Origin: Streptomyces wedmorensis
Lineage (GTDB): Bacteria > Actinomycetota > Actinomycetes > Streptomycetales > Streptomycetaceae
Reading direction: 5' to 3'
DNA: 64,000 nucleotides
Assembly (NCBI RefSeq): GCF_000716445.1
Contig: NZ_JNWK01000010.1
Coordinates: forward strand, 124,001 to 188,000
The notes under the pieces were generated by a model. The model saw only the letters and a program-made list of their open reading frames with translations. It ran no database searches and was not told where the DNA came from. The stretch's first letter is position 1. Each line of letters starts with the position of its first letter. Shown here one piece after another: positions 33,161 to 41,323 of the stretch. The position numbers were made by a program, and so were the translations under genes.

Positions 33161-34282
33161 ATGCCCCGCCCTGCCCTGCGCCTCGCCGTCGAGATCGACG
33201 GTGACGGTGCTCATCCCGCCGCGTGGCGCCGTGCCGCGCACTCCCCCGGCGAGCTGCTGAGCCCTCGGCGGCTCGCCCGGGTCGCGGCCGTCGCCGAGAA
33301 CGCCGGCTTCACCCTGGTCACCCTGGAGGACTCGATCCTGCCGCCGGGTTCCGGCGACGGATCGGGTCCCGTGGGGCGGATCGGCTCGGTGGAGCGGGCC
33401 GCGTTCGTGGCCGCCTCGACGAGCGTCCTCGGCGTGGCTCCGGTCCTCGCGACGACGTACGCGGAGCCGTTCCACGTGTCCTCGCAGCTCGCCTCGCTCG
33501 ACCACGTCTCGGCCGGCCGTGCCGGGTGGGTGGTGGGGGTCGAGGAAGATCCTCGGGCCGCCCGTGCCTGGGGCCGGCCCGTCGTCGAGGGGGCCGACGC
33601 ACTGGCCCGTGAGACCCACGACGGACTGCGGGTCGTGCGGGATCTGTGGGACTCGTGGGAGGACGACGCGGTGATCCGGTCGGTGGCCACCAGCCGCTAT
33701 CTGGACCGGTCCCGGCTCCACGCCATCGACTTCGCGGGCGAGACGTACTCCGTGAAGGGCCCGTCGATCGTGCCCCGGCCGCCGCAGGGCCGCCCCGTGG
33801 TCCTGGCCCGCCGCGGGCTCGTGCCGGCCGGTCTGGCCGACGTGGCCCTGGTCGGCGGTGCCACCCCGGCCCTGGTCCGCGAGACGGCGGCGTCCTCCGG
33901 CGCGCCGCTCGCCTTCGCCGAGATCGAGGTCGCCCTGGACACCCCGCGCGAGACGGCGCGGGAGCGGACAGCCGACCTGGAGCGGTACGCCCCGTGGGGC
34001 GAACGCCCGGACCGGCTGCGGTACTCCGGTCCGGCCGACGGCCTGGTGTCGCTCCTCGCGGAGCTCGCCGGTCACGTCGACGGCGTGCGGCTCCATCCGC
34101 TCGTCCTCGACGAGGACCTGGCGGTGCTCTCGCGGCTGGTCCTGCCCGGCCTGTTCGCCCGCCGGCTCGCGGCCAGGCCGCTGCCGGGCACGACCCTGCG
34201 CACCTCCCTGGGCCTCCCCCGGCCCCTCAGCCGCTTCACGACCGACGGCGCCGCCGTGCCCGCCCCGGAGGAGATCCGATGA
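33161..34282 (+). CDS. LLM-class flavin-dependent monooxygenase
   Basis: 373 residues of the bacterial luciferase-like TIM-barrel family: L-S-P-R-R-L-A-R-V-A-A-V-A-E-N-A-G-F near the N-terminus, then S-V-E-R-A-A-F-V-A-A-S-T-S, A-T-T-Y-A-E-P-F-H-V-S-S-Q-L-A-S-L-D-H-V-S-A-G-R-A-G-W-V-V-G (about residues 98-126). The family uses FMNH2 and oxygen, often to cleave C-S bonds of sulfonates, sulfones or sulfides. Position behind a Cys leader peptide and coupling (ATGA overlap) to a second FMN monooxygenase support a sulfur-scavenging role. No flavin reductase gene is nearby. Confidence 0.85.
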   Translation: MPRPALRLAVEIDGDGAHPAAWRRAAHSPGELLSPRRLARVAAVAENAGFTLVTLEDSILPPGSGDGSGPVGRIGSVERAAFVAASTSVLGVAPVLATTYAEPFHVSSQLASLDHVSAGRAGWVVGVEEDPRAARAWGRPVVEGADALARETHDGLRVVRDLWDSWEDDAVIRSVATSRYLDRSRLHAIDFAGETYSVKGPSIVPRPPQGRPVVLARRGLVPAGLADVALVGGATPALVRETAASSGAPLAFAEIEVALDTPRETARERTADLERYAPWGERPDRLRYSGPADGLVSLLAELAGHVDGVRLHPLVLDEDLAVLSRLVLPGLFARRLAARPLPGTTLRTSLGLPRPLSRFTTDGAAVPAPEEIR

Positions 34283-35643
34283 CCCGCGCCGATCGCGACG
34301 ACGTCCCCCGCCCCGACGCCCGGCTGCACTTCGGGGTCTTCTTCCAGGGGGTCAACCACTGGACGATCTGGTCGGACCCCGCCAGTGGTTCGCAGATCGA
34401 TCCGGCGTCCTTCCTGCGGGTCGCGCGGACCGCCGAACGCGGGCTCTTCGACGCCTTCTTCCTCGGGGACGGGCTGCGGCTGCGCGAGTCCGGGGGCGGC
34501 ATCCACGAACTGGACGTGGCGGGCCGCCCCGACTCGATCACCCAGCTGTCGGCACTGGCGGCCGCGACCGGGCGGATCGGGCTCGTCTCCACCTCCAACA
34601 CCACCTTCAACGAACCGGGCGACCTCGCCCGGCGGCTCGCCGGGCTCGATCTGCTCTCCGACGGCCGGGCCGGCTGGAACGTGGTGACCACCCACAACGC
34701 CTGGACCGGGGAGAACTTCCGGCGCGGCGGCTACCTCGACCACGCCGACCGCTACCGGCGCGCGGAGGAGTTCCTCGCCGCCGCGCGCGCCGTGTGGGAC
34801 GGCTGGGCCGACGGCGCCGTGGCGGAGTCCGCGGCCGCCCGTTCGTGGTCGGTGCCGGGCGCGGTGGGACGCGTACGGTCGCGGGGAGCGCACGTCGACG
34901 TCGACCTCGCGCCGACCCTGCCGCGCAGCGCCCAGGGCCATCCGGTGATCTTCCAGGCGGGTGACTCGGGGGAGGGCAGGGACTTCGCGGCGCGCCACGC
35001 GGACGTGATCTTCTCGGCGCACGGCACGGACTTCGACGACGCCCTGGCCTTCGCCGAGGACGTCCGCCGCCGGCTGCGGGCCGCTGGGCGTGCCGAGGAC
35101 GCGCTGCGCATCCTGCCGGGTACGGAGATCGTCATCGGGGCGACGGAGAAGGAGGCGGAGGAGAAGGCCCGCTGGGTCCGCCACGAACAGGTCACGCCCG
35201 CCGTGGCCCTCGGCATCGCGAGCCGGCTGTGGGGCATCGACCTGTCGGACCGGGACGCCGACGGGCCGCTGCCCACCGAGGACCCGGTGGCGGTCCGGGA
35301 CACCGGGACGTTCGGCACCCGGTGGGTGGAGGACCCGTGGCCGGTGGTGGCCGAATGGCGGGCGAGGGCCGAGGCCAACGGCTGGTCGCTGCGCGAGACC
35401 GTCATCGAGCTCGGTCCGCAGCACGGGCACGTCGGGACCCCGGCCGGACTCGCCGAGAAGTTCGCCCGGTTCGCCCGGCACGGCGCCGTCGACGGCTTCA
35501 ACATCACGCCGTATCTGATCCCGGACGGGCTCGACGACATCGTCGACCTCCTCGTGCCCGAGCTCCAGGAACGGGACGTGTACCGGACCGCGTACACGGG
35601 GACGACGCTGCGGGAGCACCTGGAGCTGCCGCCGGTGGCGTGA
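34279..35643 (+). CDS. NtaA/DmoA-family FMN-dependent monooxygenase
   Basis: 454 residues. The subfamily signature is strong: F-Q-G-V-N-H-W-T-I-W-S-D-P near the start, D-A-F-F-L-G-D-G, S-T-S-N-T-T-F-N-E-P-G-D-L-A-R-R, and L-S-D-G-R-A-G-W-N-V-V-T-T-H-N-A-W-T-G-E-N-F (about residues 129-150), then G-H-P-V-I-F-Q-A-G-D-S-G-E-G and a C-terminal D-G-F-N-I. Relatives oxidise nitrilotriacetate, dimethyl sulfide (DmoA) or dibenzothiophene sulfone. In this operon a sulfur compound is likely, though the substrate is not defined. The start overlaps the previous stop, so the two are coupled. Confidence 0.88.
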   Translation: MTRADRDDVPRPDARLHFGVFFQGVNHWTIWSDPASGSQIDPASFLRVARTAERGLFDAFFLGDGLRLRESGGGIHELDVAGRPDSITQLSALAAATGRIGLVSTSNTTFNEPGDLARRLAGLDLLSDGRAGWNVVTTHNAWTGENFRRGGYLDHADRYRRAEEFLAAARAVWDGWADGAVAESAAARSWSVPGAVGRVRSRGAHVDVDLAPTLPRSAQGHPVIFQAGDSGEGRDFAARHADVIFSAHGTDFDDALAFAEDVRRRLRAAGRAEDALRILPGTEIVIGATEKEAEEKARWVRHEQVTPAVALGIASRLWGIDLSDRDADGPLPTEDPVAVRDTGTFGTRWVEDPWPVVAEWRARAEANGWSLRETVIELGPQHGHVGTPAGLAEKFARFARHGAVDGFNITPYLIPDGLDDIVDLLVPELQERDVYRTAYTGTTLREHLELPPVA

Positions 35644-35648
35644 CACGC

Positions 35649-35684
35649 GGGCGGGGCGCGCACCCTGCCGGTGCGCGCCCGCCC
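35649..35684. terminator. Hairpin terminator between monooxygenase and CocE-like genes
   Basis: A 15-16-bp GC stem (35649-35664 with 35670-35684, one bulged G, 5-base loop) lies six bases after the NtaA-type gene and just before the end of the convergent hydrolase gene. Confidence 0.75.
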
Positions 35685-35691
35685 TCCGGGT

Positions 35692-37587
35692 TCAGCCCAG
35701 GGGCAGTTCCAGGAACGACGGCTCGTCGTCGGGCGAGCCGACGGTGGTCTGCGTCCAGGTGACGGAGGCGTCTCCGTACAGGGGGTCCTTGCTGTCGACG
35801 ACCAGCATCAGGCGGTGGCCGGCGGGGATGTCGTACGCGGCTGCCTGGAGCTCCCAGGTCACGGTGGTGTCCTGCTCGGGCGTCAGGTCGTACGCGCTCA
35901 GCGGTTCGTGGGTGACGATCCGGGCGGTGTCGTCCTCGGCGACGTCGAGGAGGTGGGCGATGAGGCTCGCCGAGGTGGCGGTGGAGCGGAACGTCAGGCG
36001 CAGGCGCGGGACGCCCCGGATCCTGCGGCCGACCGACCCCTCGCCGTCGGGGGCGGCGAGCGGATCGGTGGTCCATGCCACGGCGTGCCGGCGGTCGATC
36101 TTGCGGGTGTCGTAGATCTTGGGGTTTCCGGCCCACTCCGCCTGACCGGTGGTCATGAGCGGCAGGTCCATGGCGGTGGCGTCGGTGTCCACGCCCGCGA
36201 CGAAGGAGCGTCGCCAGCCGACGGCCTCGGGAGGGGGCGTCCCTTCGCCGCCGGGGACGAGCGCTCCGTCGGCGCCGCCCGCCCCGTCACCGGTGAGGGC
36301 GAACGTCTCGACGCGGGTGGTGACCCGGCCCCAGTCGGCGCGGCTCTCGCGGACCGCGGGTTCGACGACGCGGTTCTCGCCGGTCGGTTCGCCCGTCTCG
36401 GGATCCAGGACCGGCTCCGTCACGTAGGTGAACATCACCTGGTTGCAGACCTCGTCCCAGTCGTCCACCCCGTTCGCCTCGCCCTTGAGGTGGTGGTCGA
36501 GCCAGGCGTACGCCTCCGCCAGGGGCACGTCGACCGTGCCCGGCCGGGTGCCGACGAGGCCCGCGCCCTCGGGGACGGCGTGGTCGCCGATCCAGAGGTT
36601 CAGGCGCTTGGGGACCTCCAGGCCCTGGAAGGTCGTCAGGAGCTGGTCGACCGGGAAGAGGCTCTCGTGCCAGGTGTGGGAGAAGAAGGTCGGCGTGCCC
36701 TTCTCGTTGGTCTGTTCGAGGTACGACTCGGGAGAGCGCTGCAGGCCCCAGTCGACGACGGCGTCCAGGTTCCGGTTGTTCGCGAAGTCGTCGAGGATCG
36801 CCCGGTTGGCCTCGTCGAACTTCTCCTCCACCCGTCCGCCGGTGAAGCCGGTGAGCGCCTCGACGACCACGAGGTGGCGGGTGCCGTGGCCGTAGAGGCT
36901 GGTGGCGAGGTTGCCCCAGGTGCTGAGGGCGACGACGGCGGAGACCCGCTCGTCGTGCGCGGCGACGAGCTGGCTGATGCCGGAGCCGTAGGACTCCCCC
37001 ATGAAGCCGATGGCGCCGGGCGCGAAGCGGTCGCGGGCGAAGTCGATGACGTCGGAGCCGTCGGAGACGTCGTTGGGTCCTGCGACGTCGACGAATCCCT
37101 CGGAGGTGGAGGGGAGTCCGGCGTAGCCGAGCCCGCGGGGCGTGTAGGCCAGGACGTGGTATCCCTTGCGCGCCAGGACGGTGTACGCCCAGAGGAAGAC
37201 CGGCCAGCCGAAGGGCGTCCAGCCGGCCGGGAAGACGACGAGCGGGTGCGGGCCGGGGGCGAGCTGCCGCAGGCTGAAGGCGGAGAGCCGGACGCCGTCG
37301 GTGGCCTCGATGCGGTGGTACGCGGGCCGGGCGAGGCCGCGTACCTCCTCGACGTGCGCGGCGAGTTCGGCGGGGAGGAGGTCCTCCGCGCTCGGGTCGA
37401 GCAGCGCCGTGGCGAGGGTCTGGCCGAGCCGGGCGGCGTCCGGGTCCACCGTTCCGTCGGCGGCCCAGAGGCCGCTTTCGGCGATCCGGGCGGTCTCGGC
37501 GGCGGTGAGCCCCACCGTGACGCCGGGGAACCCGGGGAATCTCTCGGACGAGTCACCGGTGAAGGGGGTGTCCTGGGGCACGTGCAC
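35692..37587 (-). CDS. CocE/NonD family serine hydrolase (X-Pro dipeptidyl-peptidase-like)
   Basis: About 631 residues. The alpha/beta-hydrolase core has V-V-F-P-A-G-W-T-P-F-G-W-P, A-Y-T-P-R-G-L-G-Y-A-G, and the nucleophile elbow G-F-M-G-E-S-Y-G-S-G-I-S (about residues 206-217, G-x-S-Y-x-G variant). The last 150 residues are the jelly-roll X-Pro dipeptidyl-peptidase C-terminal domain (F-R-S-T-A-T-S-A-S-L-I-A-H-L-L-D-V). Family members cleave acyl esters, amides such as cocaine or proline peptides. No signal peptide. Two GTG starts (37587, 37581) compete after AGAGGAA; either is possible. Confidence 0.85.
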   Translation of the reverse strand: MHVPQDTPFTGDSSERFPGFPGVTVGLTAAETARIAESGLWAADGTVDPDAARLGQTLATALLDPSAEDLLPAELAAHVEEVRGLARPAYHRIEATDGVRLSAFSLRQLAPGPHPLVVFPAGWTPFGWPVFLWAYTVLARKGYHVLAYTPRGLGYAGLPSTSEGFVDVAGPNDVSDGSDVIDFARDRFAPGAIGFMGESYGSGISQLVAAHDERVSAVVALSTWGNLATSLYGHGTRHLVVVEALTGFTGGRVEEKFDEANRAILDDFANNRNLDAVVDWGLQRSPESYLEQTNEKGTPTFFSHTWHESLFPVDQLLTTFQGLEVPKRLNLWIGDHAVPEGAGLVGTRPGTVDVPLAEAYAWLDHHLKGEANGVDDWDEVCNQVMFTYVTEPVLDPETGEPTGENRVVEPAVRESRADWGRVTTRVETFALTGDGAGGADGALVPGGEGTPPPEAVGWRRSFVAGVDTDATAMDLPLMTTGQAEWAGNPKIYDTRKIDRRHAVAWTTDPLAAPDGEGSVGRRIRGVPRLRLTFRSTATSASLIAHLLDVAEDDTARIVTHEPLSAYDLTPEQDTTVTWELQAAAYDIPAGHRLMLVVDSKDPLYGDASVTWTQTTVGSPDDEPSFLELPLG

Positions 37588-37761
37588 CCGTTCCTCTCGA
37601 AGGTCTGCTGACTGTCCGCCGTACGGACGCCCGCAAGCCTCACGCATGGGGAGCAGAGCGACCAGAGCGCATGAACAGCGCACAGATCGCGGAACCGGAC
37701 GTGAACGACACAAGCCGTCCCGAACTCGATGTTTGGGGGCACCTGTGACGGGCCGGGACCG

Positions 37762-38874
37762 TCAGCCGGACTCCGGCGCGCGGACGACGAGCACGGCGGC
37801 CACGTCGTCGTCGAGGCCGTCGATACCGTAGGCGGCGAGATCGCGGTGCAGGAGGCCTGGCAGTTCGGTGGCCGGTTCCCGGACCCAGCCGCGCATGCGC
37901 GTCTCCAGCGGGTAGAAGGTGCCGGTGCGGTCCCGGGTCTCGCTCACGCCGTCGGTGTAGAGGAGCAGCCGGTCCCCCGGGCCGAACGGGACCTCCTCGA
38001 TCCGGTGGTGGTGCTCGGCGAGTCCCGCGAGGTTGACGGGTACGGAGGGGTCGGCGAAGGCGACCGGCTCGACCTCGGTCCCGTGCTGGAGCAGCGGGGC
38101 GGGGTGGCCGCAGCTGAGGAGGAGGGCGACGTCGCGGTCGTCGGGGAGTTCCACCAGGACGACGGTTGCGAAGCGCTCGGCGGCGTCCGAGTCCGGGTCC
38201 CAGCCGCCGTAGCGGGCGAGGCCCTCGTCGAGCCGGTCTGCGAGGGCGGCGAGGTCGGGGGCGGCGTTGACGGTGGCGCGGAAGGCGCCGAGCAGGACGG
38301 AAGCGGTCTCGACGGCCCCGAGGCCCTTGCCCTGGACGTCGCCGAGCATGACCCGAACGGCGCCCGGAACCCGTACCGCCTCGTAGAAGTCACCGCCGAT
38401 CCTGGCCTTGGCGGCGGCCGCCAGGTACAGCAGGTGCAGGTCGAAGCGGCCGAGGCGGTCCGGGAGCGGGCGCAGGACGACCCGCTGGACGACCTCCGCC
38501 ACGGCCGTGACCTCGCGCAGATCCCGTTCGTAGCGCGTACGGACGCTGCTGACCCAGGCCGCGGCGCCGGTGACGGCGGCGACCACGAGCTCGCTGGCGA
38601 GCAGGTCGGGTACGACGGCCTCGTCCCGGCTCAGGCTGAGCAGCGCGCGCACCGCCATGGCGAGCAGCCCGATGCCGACCGTCCCGCGCACGCTCCAGGT
38701 GACGGCGGCGAGCGCGGGCGCGGCGACGAGGAGGCGTTCGAAGTGCTCCTTGTCGGGGGTCAGGAGGTCGGCGAGGACCGTCATTGCCAGGATCAGGAAG
38801 GGCAGGGCGCGACCGAGATTGAACTGGGTGCGCGCCGCCTCGCCGAAGCGACGCCGGTGACCAGCAGCGGGCAT
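37762..38874 (-). CDS. Membrane-anchored SpoIIE/PP2C phosphatase
   Basis: 370 residues. Three to four N-terminal hydrophobic helices (about residues 22-40, 48-85, 90-110) replace the GAF sensors of the other two SpoIIE phosphatases in this window. The phosphatase domain has I-G-G-D-F-Y-E-A-V, V-M-L-G-D-V-Q-G-K-G-L-G-A-V, C-G-H-P-A-P and Y-T-D-G-V-S-E-T-R-D. D-G-L-D-D-D-V-A-A-V-L lies near the end. It starts one base after the MFS stop codon on the same strand, so it is the third gene of a TetR-MFS-PP2C unit. Why a phosphatase travels with a drug exporter is unclear. Confidence 0.88.
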   Translation of the reverse strand: MPAAGHRRRFGEAARTQFNLGRALPFLILAMTVLADLLTPDKEHFERLLVAAPALAAVTWSVRGTVGIGLLAMAVRALLSLSRDEAVVPDLLASELVVAAVTGAAAWVSSVRTRYERDLREVTAVAEVVQRVVLRPLPDRLGRFDLHLLYLAAAAKARIGGDFYEAVRVPGAVRVMLGDVQGKGLGAVETASVLLGAFRATVNAAPDLAALADRLDEGLARYGGWDPDSDAAERFATVVLVELPDDRDVALLLSCGHPAPLLQHGTEVEPVAFADPSVPVNLAGLAEHHHRIEEVPFGPGDRLLLYTDGVSETRDRTGTFYPLETRMRGWVREPATELPGLLHRDLAAYGIDGLDDDVAAVLVVRAPESG

Positions 38875-38875
38875 C

Positions 38876-40411
38876 TCACGATCGTACGCAGGCCTGTTCC
38901 CCCGAGCCGGGTGACGTCGGCCCCCGGCGTGTCCCCGGCTCCACCCCCGGCCGCTTTCCCCGGCGTCTTCCCGGTCGGCCGCCCGGGGGCGCTCCCTCGC
39001 GGTCCCCGGTGCCCGGCAGGGCGAGCGCGGCGGGGACGGCGAGGGCCGCGATCGCGGCCAGGGCCGGGAGGGCGATCCCGCGGGCCGGTACGAATCCTCC
39101 CTGCGGGACGAGTGCGAGGAGGAGGGTCGCGGTGGCGACGCCGAGGGCCGGTCCGATGTTCATCACGGTCTGCTGGAGGCCGCCCGCAACTCCGGCATGG
39201 GCCTCCGGTGCGTGGTGGACGACGACGGAGGTCGCGGTGACCATCAGCGTGACGAAACCGGCTCCGAGGAGCGCGGAGGCGCATCCGACGGCGCCGGCGC
39301 CCGCGGTCGCGTCCAGCCGCGAGAGCAGCAGGACCCCCAGGGTGAGCAGCGCCGCGCCCGCGGTCGCCGTGCGCCGGGGCCCGAAGCGGCGCTTGAGCGC
39401 GGGGCAGAGGGGTGCGCCGAGCACCATGAGGACGGCGAGGGGCAGCACGCGCAGCGCGCAGTCCAGGGGGTCGAGCCGCTGCGTGTCCTGGAGGAAGTAC
39501 GTCGCCACGAAGAGCGATCCGAAGAGGGCCGCCGAGGCGGCGAGGAGCACGGCGAGCCCGGCGACGACGGGGACGCTCCCGAGGAGTTCGGGGGCGAGGA
39601 GCGGCCGCGCGGTCCGCCGTTCGTGGCGCGCGAAGGCGGCCCCCGCGGCGCCGCCCGCCAGGCACGCGAGCCCGGCGGTGACGGCCCCGCCGGGACGGGT
39701 CGCCTCGACGAGCCCGTGGACGAGCAGTGCCAGGGCCGCGGCGAGCAGCAGGGCGCCGACCGGGTCGAGCGAGGCGAGGCCGCCGGGGGCGCGGCCGGTC
39801 CGGCGTTCCGCCCGGTGCGGAAGCTGCGGCGTGCCGGGAGTCGGGAGCGGTACGGGGTGCGGCTCCCGGGTCGTCAGCGCGATGAGGCCGATCGTGAGGG
39901 TCGGGGGTACGCCGAGCAGGAAGACCGAGCGCCAGCCGTACGCGGAGACCAGGGCGCCGCCGACGAGCGGCCCGGCCGCGGCGGCGAGGCCGATGGCGGC
40001 GGTGCGCACGGCGATCGGGGTCGCGAGCCGCTCGGGCGGGTAGGCGGTGCGCAGCATGCCGAGGGTGGCGGGCTGGAGGAACGCGCCGCACACGCCCTGG
40101 AGGACGCGCAGCAGGATCACCGCGCCGATCCCGGGTGCCAGGGCGATGCCGGCCGACGCGGCGGCGAAGCCGAGGGCGCCGAGGGCGAAGACCCGGCGGT
40201 GGCCGTACCGGTCGCCGAGGCGTCCCGCGAAGACCAACAGGCCCGCCACGGCCACGAGGTAGCCGGTGCTGGTCCACTGGACCTGGCCGACGTCGGCGTG
40301 CAGGTCGCGCTGGAGGACGGGTTGGGCGACCGTGAGGACGGTCCCGTCGAGGGCGACGACGACGGCGCCGACGATGCTGCAGGTGAGGACCGGGGTCCGC
40401 GGTCGGTTCAC
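38876..40411 (-). CDS. MFS multidrug exporter (EmrB/QacA, DHA2 type)
   Basis: 511 residues with about 14 membrane helices. A-L-D-G-T-V-L-T-V-A-Q-P-V-L in helix 1 is the DHA2 motif D1; G-R-L-G-D-R-Y-G-H-R-R-V-F is the conserved loop 2-3; R-V-L-Q-G-V-C-G-A-F-L-Q-P is antiporter motif C region (helix 5). It probably exports drugs or pigments by proton antiport. The C-terminus is a 40-residue Gly/Arg/Pro-rich cytoplasmic tail. The GTG start overlaps the TetR stop by four bases, so repressor and exporter are coupled. Confidence 0.9.
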   Translation of the reverse strand: MNRPRTPVLTCSIVGAVVVALDGTVLTVAQPVLQRDLHADVGQVQWTSTGYLVAVAGLLVFAGRLGDRYGHRRVFALGALGFAAASAGIALAPGIGAVILLRVLQGVCGAFLQPATLGMLRTAYPPERLATPIAVRTAAIGLAAAAGPLVGGALVSAYGWRSVFLLGVPPTLTIGLIALTTREPHPVPLPTPGTPQLPHRAERRTGRAPGGLASLDPVGALLLAAALALLVHGLVEATRPGGAVTAGLACLAGGAAGAAFARHERRTARPLLAPELLGSVPVVAGLAVLLAASAALFGSLFVATYFLQDTQRLDPLDCALRVLPLAVLMVLGAPLCPALKRRFGPRRTATAGAALLTLGVLLLSRLDATAGAGAVGCASALLGAGFVTLMVTATSVVVHHAPEAHAGVAGGLQQTVMNIGPALGVATATLLLALVPQGGFVPARGIALPALAAIAALAVPAALALPGTGDREGAPPGGRPGRRRGKRPGVEPGTRRGPTSPGSGEQACVRS

Positions 40412-41025
40412 GGCGTCGGCTCCGCGGGGCCGAGGTGGGCGTCGAGGGCCGCCGTGAGGAAGGGCGCCGGGTCGTCGCCGCCGGTGGCGAGCCGGAGGCT
40501 GCCCCAGTGCCAGAGCTGGGCGATGCCGTGCAGGTTGGCCCAGAGCGCGCCCGCGACGACGGCGGCGTCGGCGCCGGGCCGGACGCGGGCGACGAGCCCG
40601 GTGAGGTGGGCGAAGAGCGGCAGGCTCGTCTCGCGCAGACCCAGGCGGCCGCTCTCCAGGAGGTCGTGCCGGAACATCAGCTCGTACATGCCGCGTCGGG
40701 TCGCGGCGTAGTCGAGGTACACGCGGGCGAGGAGCTCGATCCGTGCGCGCGGCCCGGCGGTCTCCCGGTCCTCGGCGGTGACGCGGGCCCCCAGTTCGGC
40801 GAAGCCCTGGCGGGCGATGGCCGAGAGGAGGTCGAGATGGGTCGGGAAGTGGCGGCGGGGCGCCCCGTGGGAGACGCCGGCGCGGCGGGCGATCTCGCGC
40901 AGCGAGAGGGCCTGGGCTCCTTCGGCGTTCACCAGCTCGACGCCCACGCGGACGAGTCGCCCGCGCAGCCCGTCCTCGGGATCGGCCGTCTCCGGCTCTC
41001 CGTGCACACCTGCTTCGTCGTTCAT
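40408..41025 (-). CDS. TetR family repressor of the adjacent MFS exporter
   Basis: About 205 residues. The N-terminal helix-turn-helix is L-S-L-R-E-I-A-R-R-A-G-V-S-H-G-A-P-R-R-H-F-P-T-H (about residues 40-64). The C-terminal helical ligand domain is of the TetR_C_13/33-like type (A-A-T-R-R-G-M-Y-E-L-M-F ... L-W-A-N-L-H-G-I-A-Q-L). ATG 41025 or GTG 41031 are both possible; no Shine-Dalgarno is seen and the mRNA may be leaderless. It heads the TetR-MFS-PP2C unit, and a perfect 19-bp palindrome just upstream should be its operator. Confidence 0.88.
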   Translation of the reverse strand: MNDEAGVHGEPETADPEDGLRGRLVRVGVELVNAEGAQALSLREIARRAGVSHGAPRRHFPTHLDLLSAIARQGFAELGARVTAEDRETAGPRARIELLARVYLDYAATRRGMYELMFRHDLLESGRLGLRETSLPLFAHLTGLVARVRPGADAAVVAGALWANLHGIAQLWHWGSLRLATGGDDPAPFLTAALDAHLGPAEPTP

Positions 41026-41045
41026 GGGCACTGTCTACCAAGATC

Positions 41046-41064
41046 GAGTAGACACTGTCTACTC
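41046..41064. promoter_or_regulatory. TetR self-operator, perfect 19-bp palindrome
   Basis: GAGTAGACA-C-TGTCTACTC (41046-41064), 20 bases upstream of the tetR ATG. A further half-site ACTGTCTAC lies at 41030-41038, making an overlapping second inverted pair with 41048-41056. The perfection and position strongly suggest binding by the adjacent TetR protein. Confidence 0.75.
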
Positions 41065-41084
41065 ACCCACGCGCCCCGGTCCGT

Positions 41085-41206
41085 TACACTGGGGCACAGC
41101 GAAGGGGAGTAGCCCTGCGAACCGGTCGTCGACACACTGGAACCCCCGGGTTCCCGGTGACCGGGTCCGCGCGTGACGCGGACGGGCGAGACCTTCGGCC
41201 AGGCAA
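41085..41206 (+). ncRNA. yybP-ykoY manganese riboswitch with upstream -10 box
   Basis: The leader of the TMEM165-type gene has AAGGGGAGTAGCCC (41102-41115) and, after a variable GC-rich hairpin, GGGCGAGACCTTCGGCC (41184-41200). These are the two conserved strands of the yybP-ykoY aptamer, where AAGG pairs with CCTT in P1. A TACACT -10-like box (41085-41090) lies about a dozen bases upstream. The element senses Mn2+ and turns on manganese exporters such as the gene that follows. The aptamer itself spans roughly 41098-41206; the expression platform before the ATG at 41324 was not resolved. Confidence 0.82.
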
Positions 41207-41323
41207 CAGCCGCGTCCGCGTACCCGTGGGCGCGGTCCGTCATGCCGGGCCGAGTGGTCCTCCCGTCGCCCACCGAGGCGCCGTGCGAAGTCCATGGGCC
41301 CGGACCGAGCAGAGAGCCCCGGT

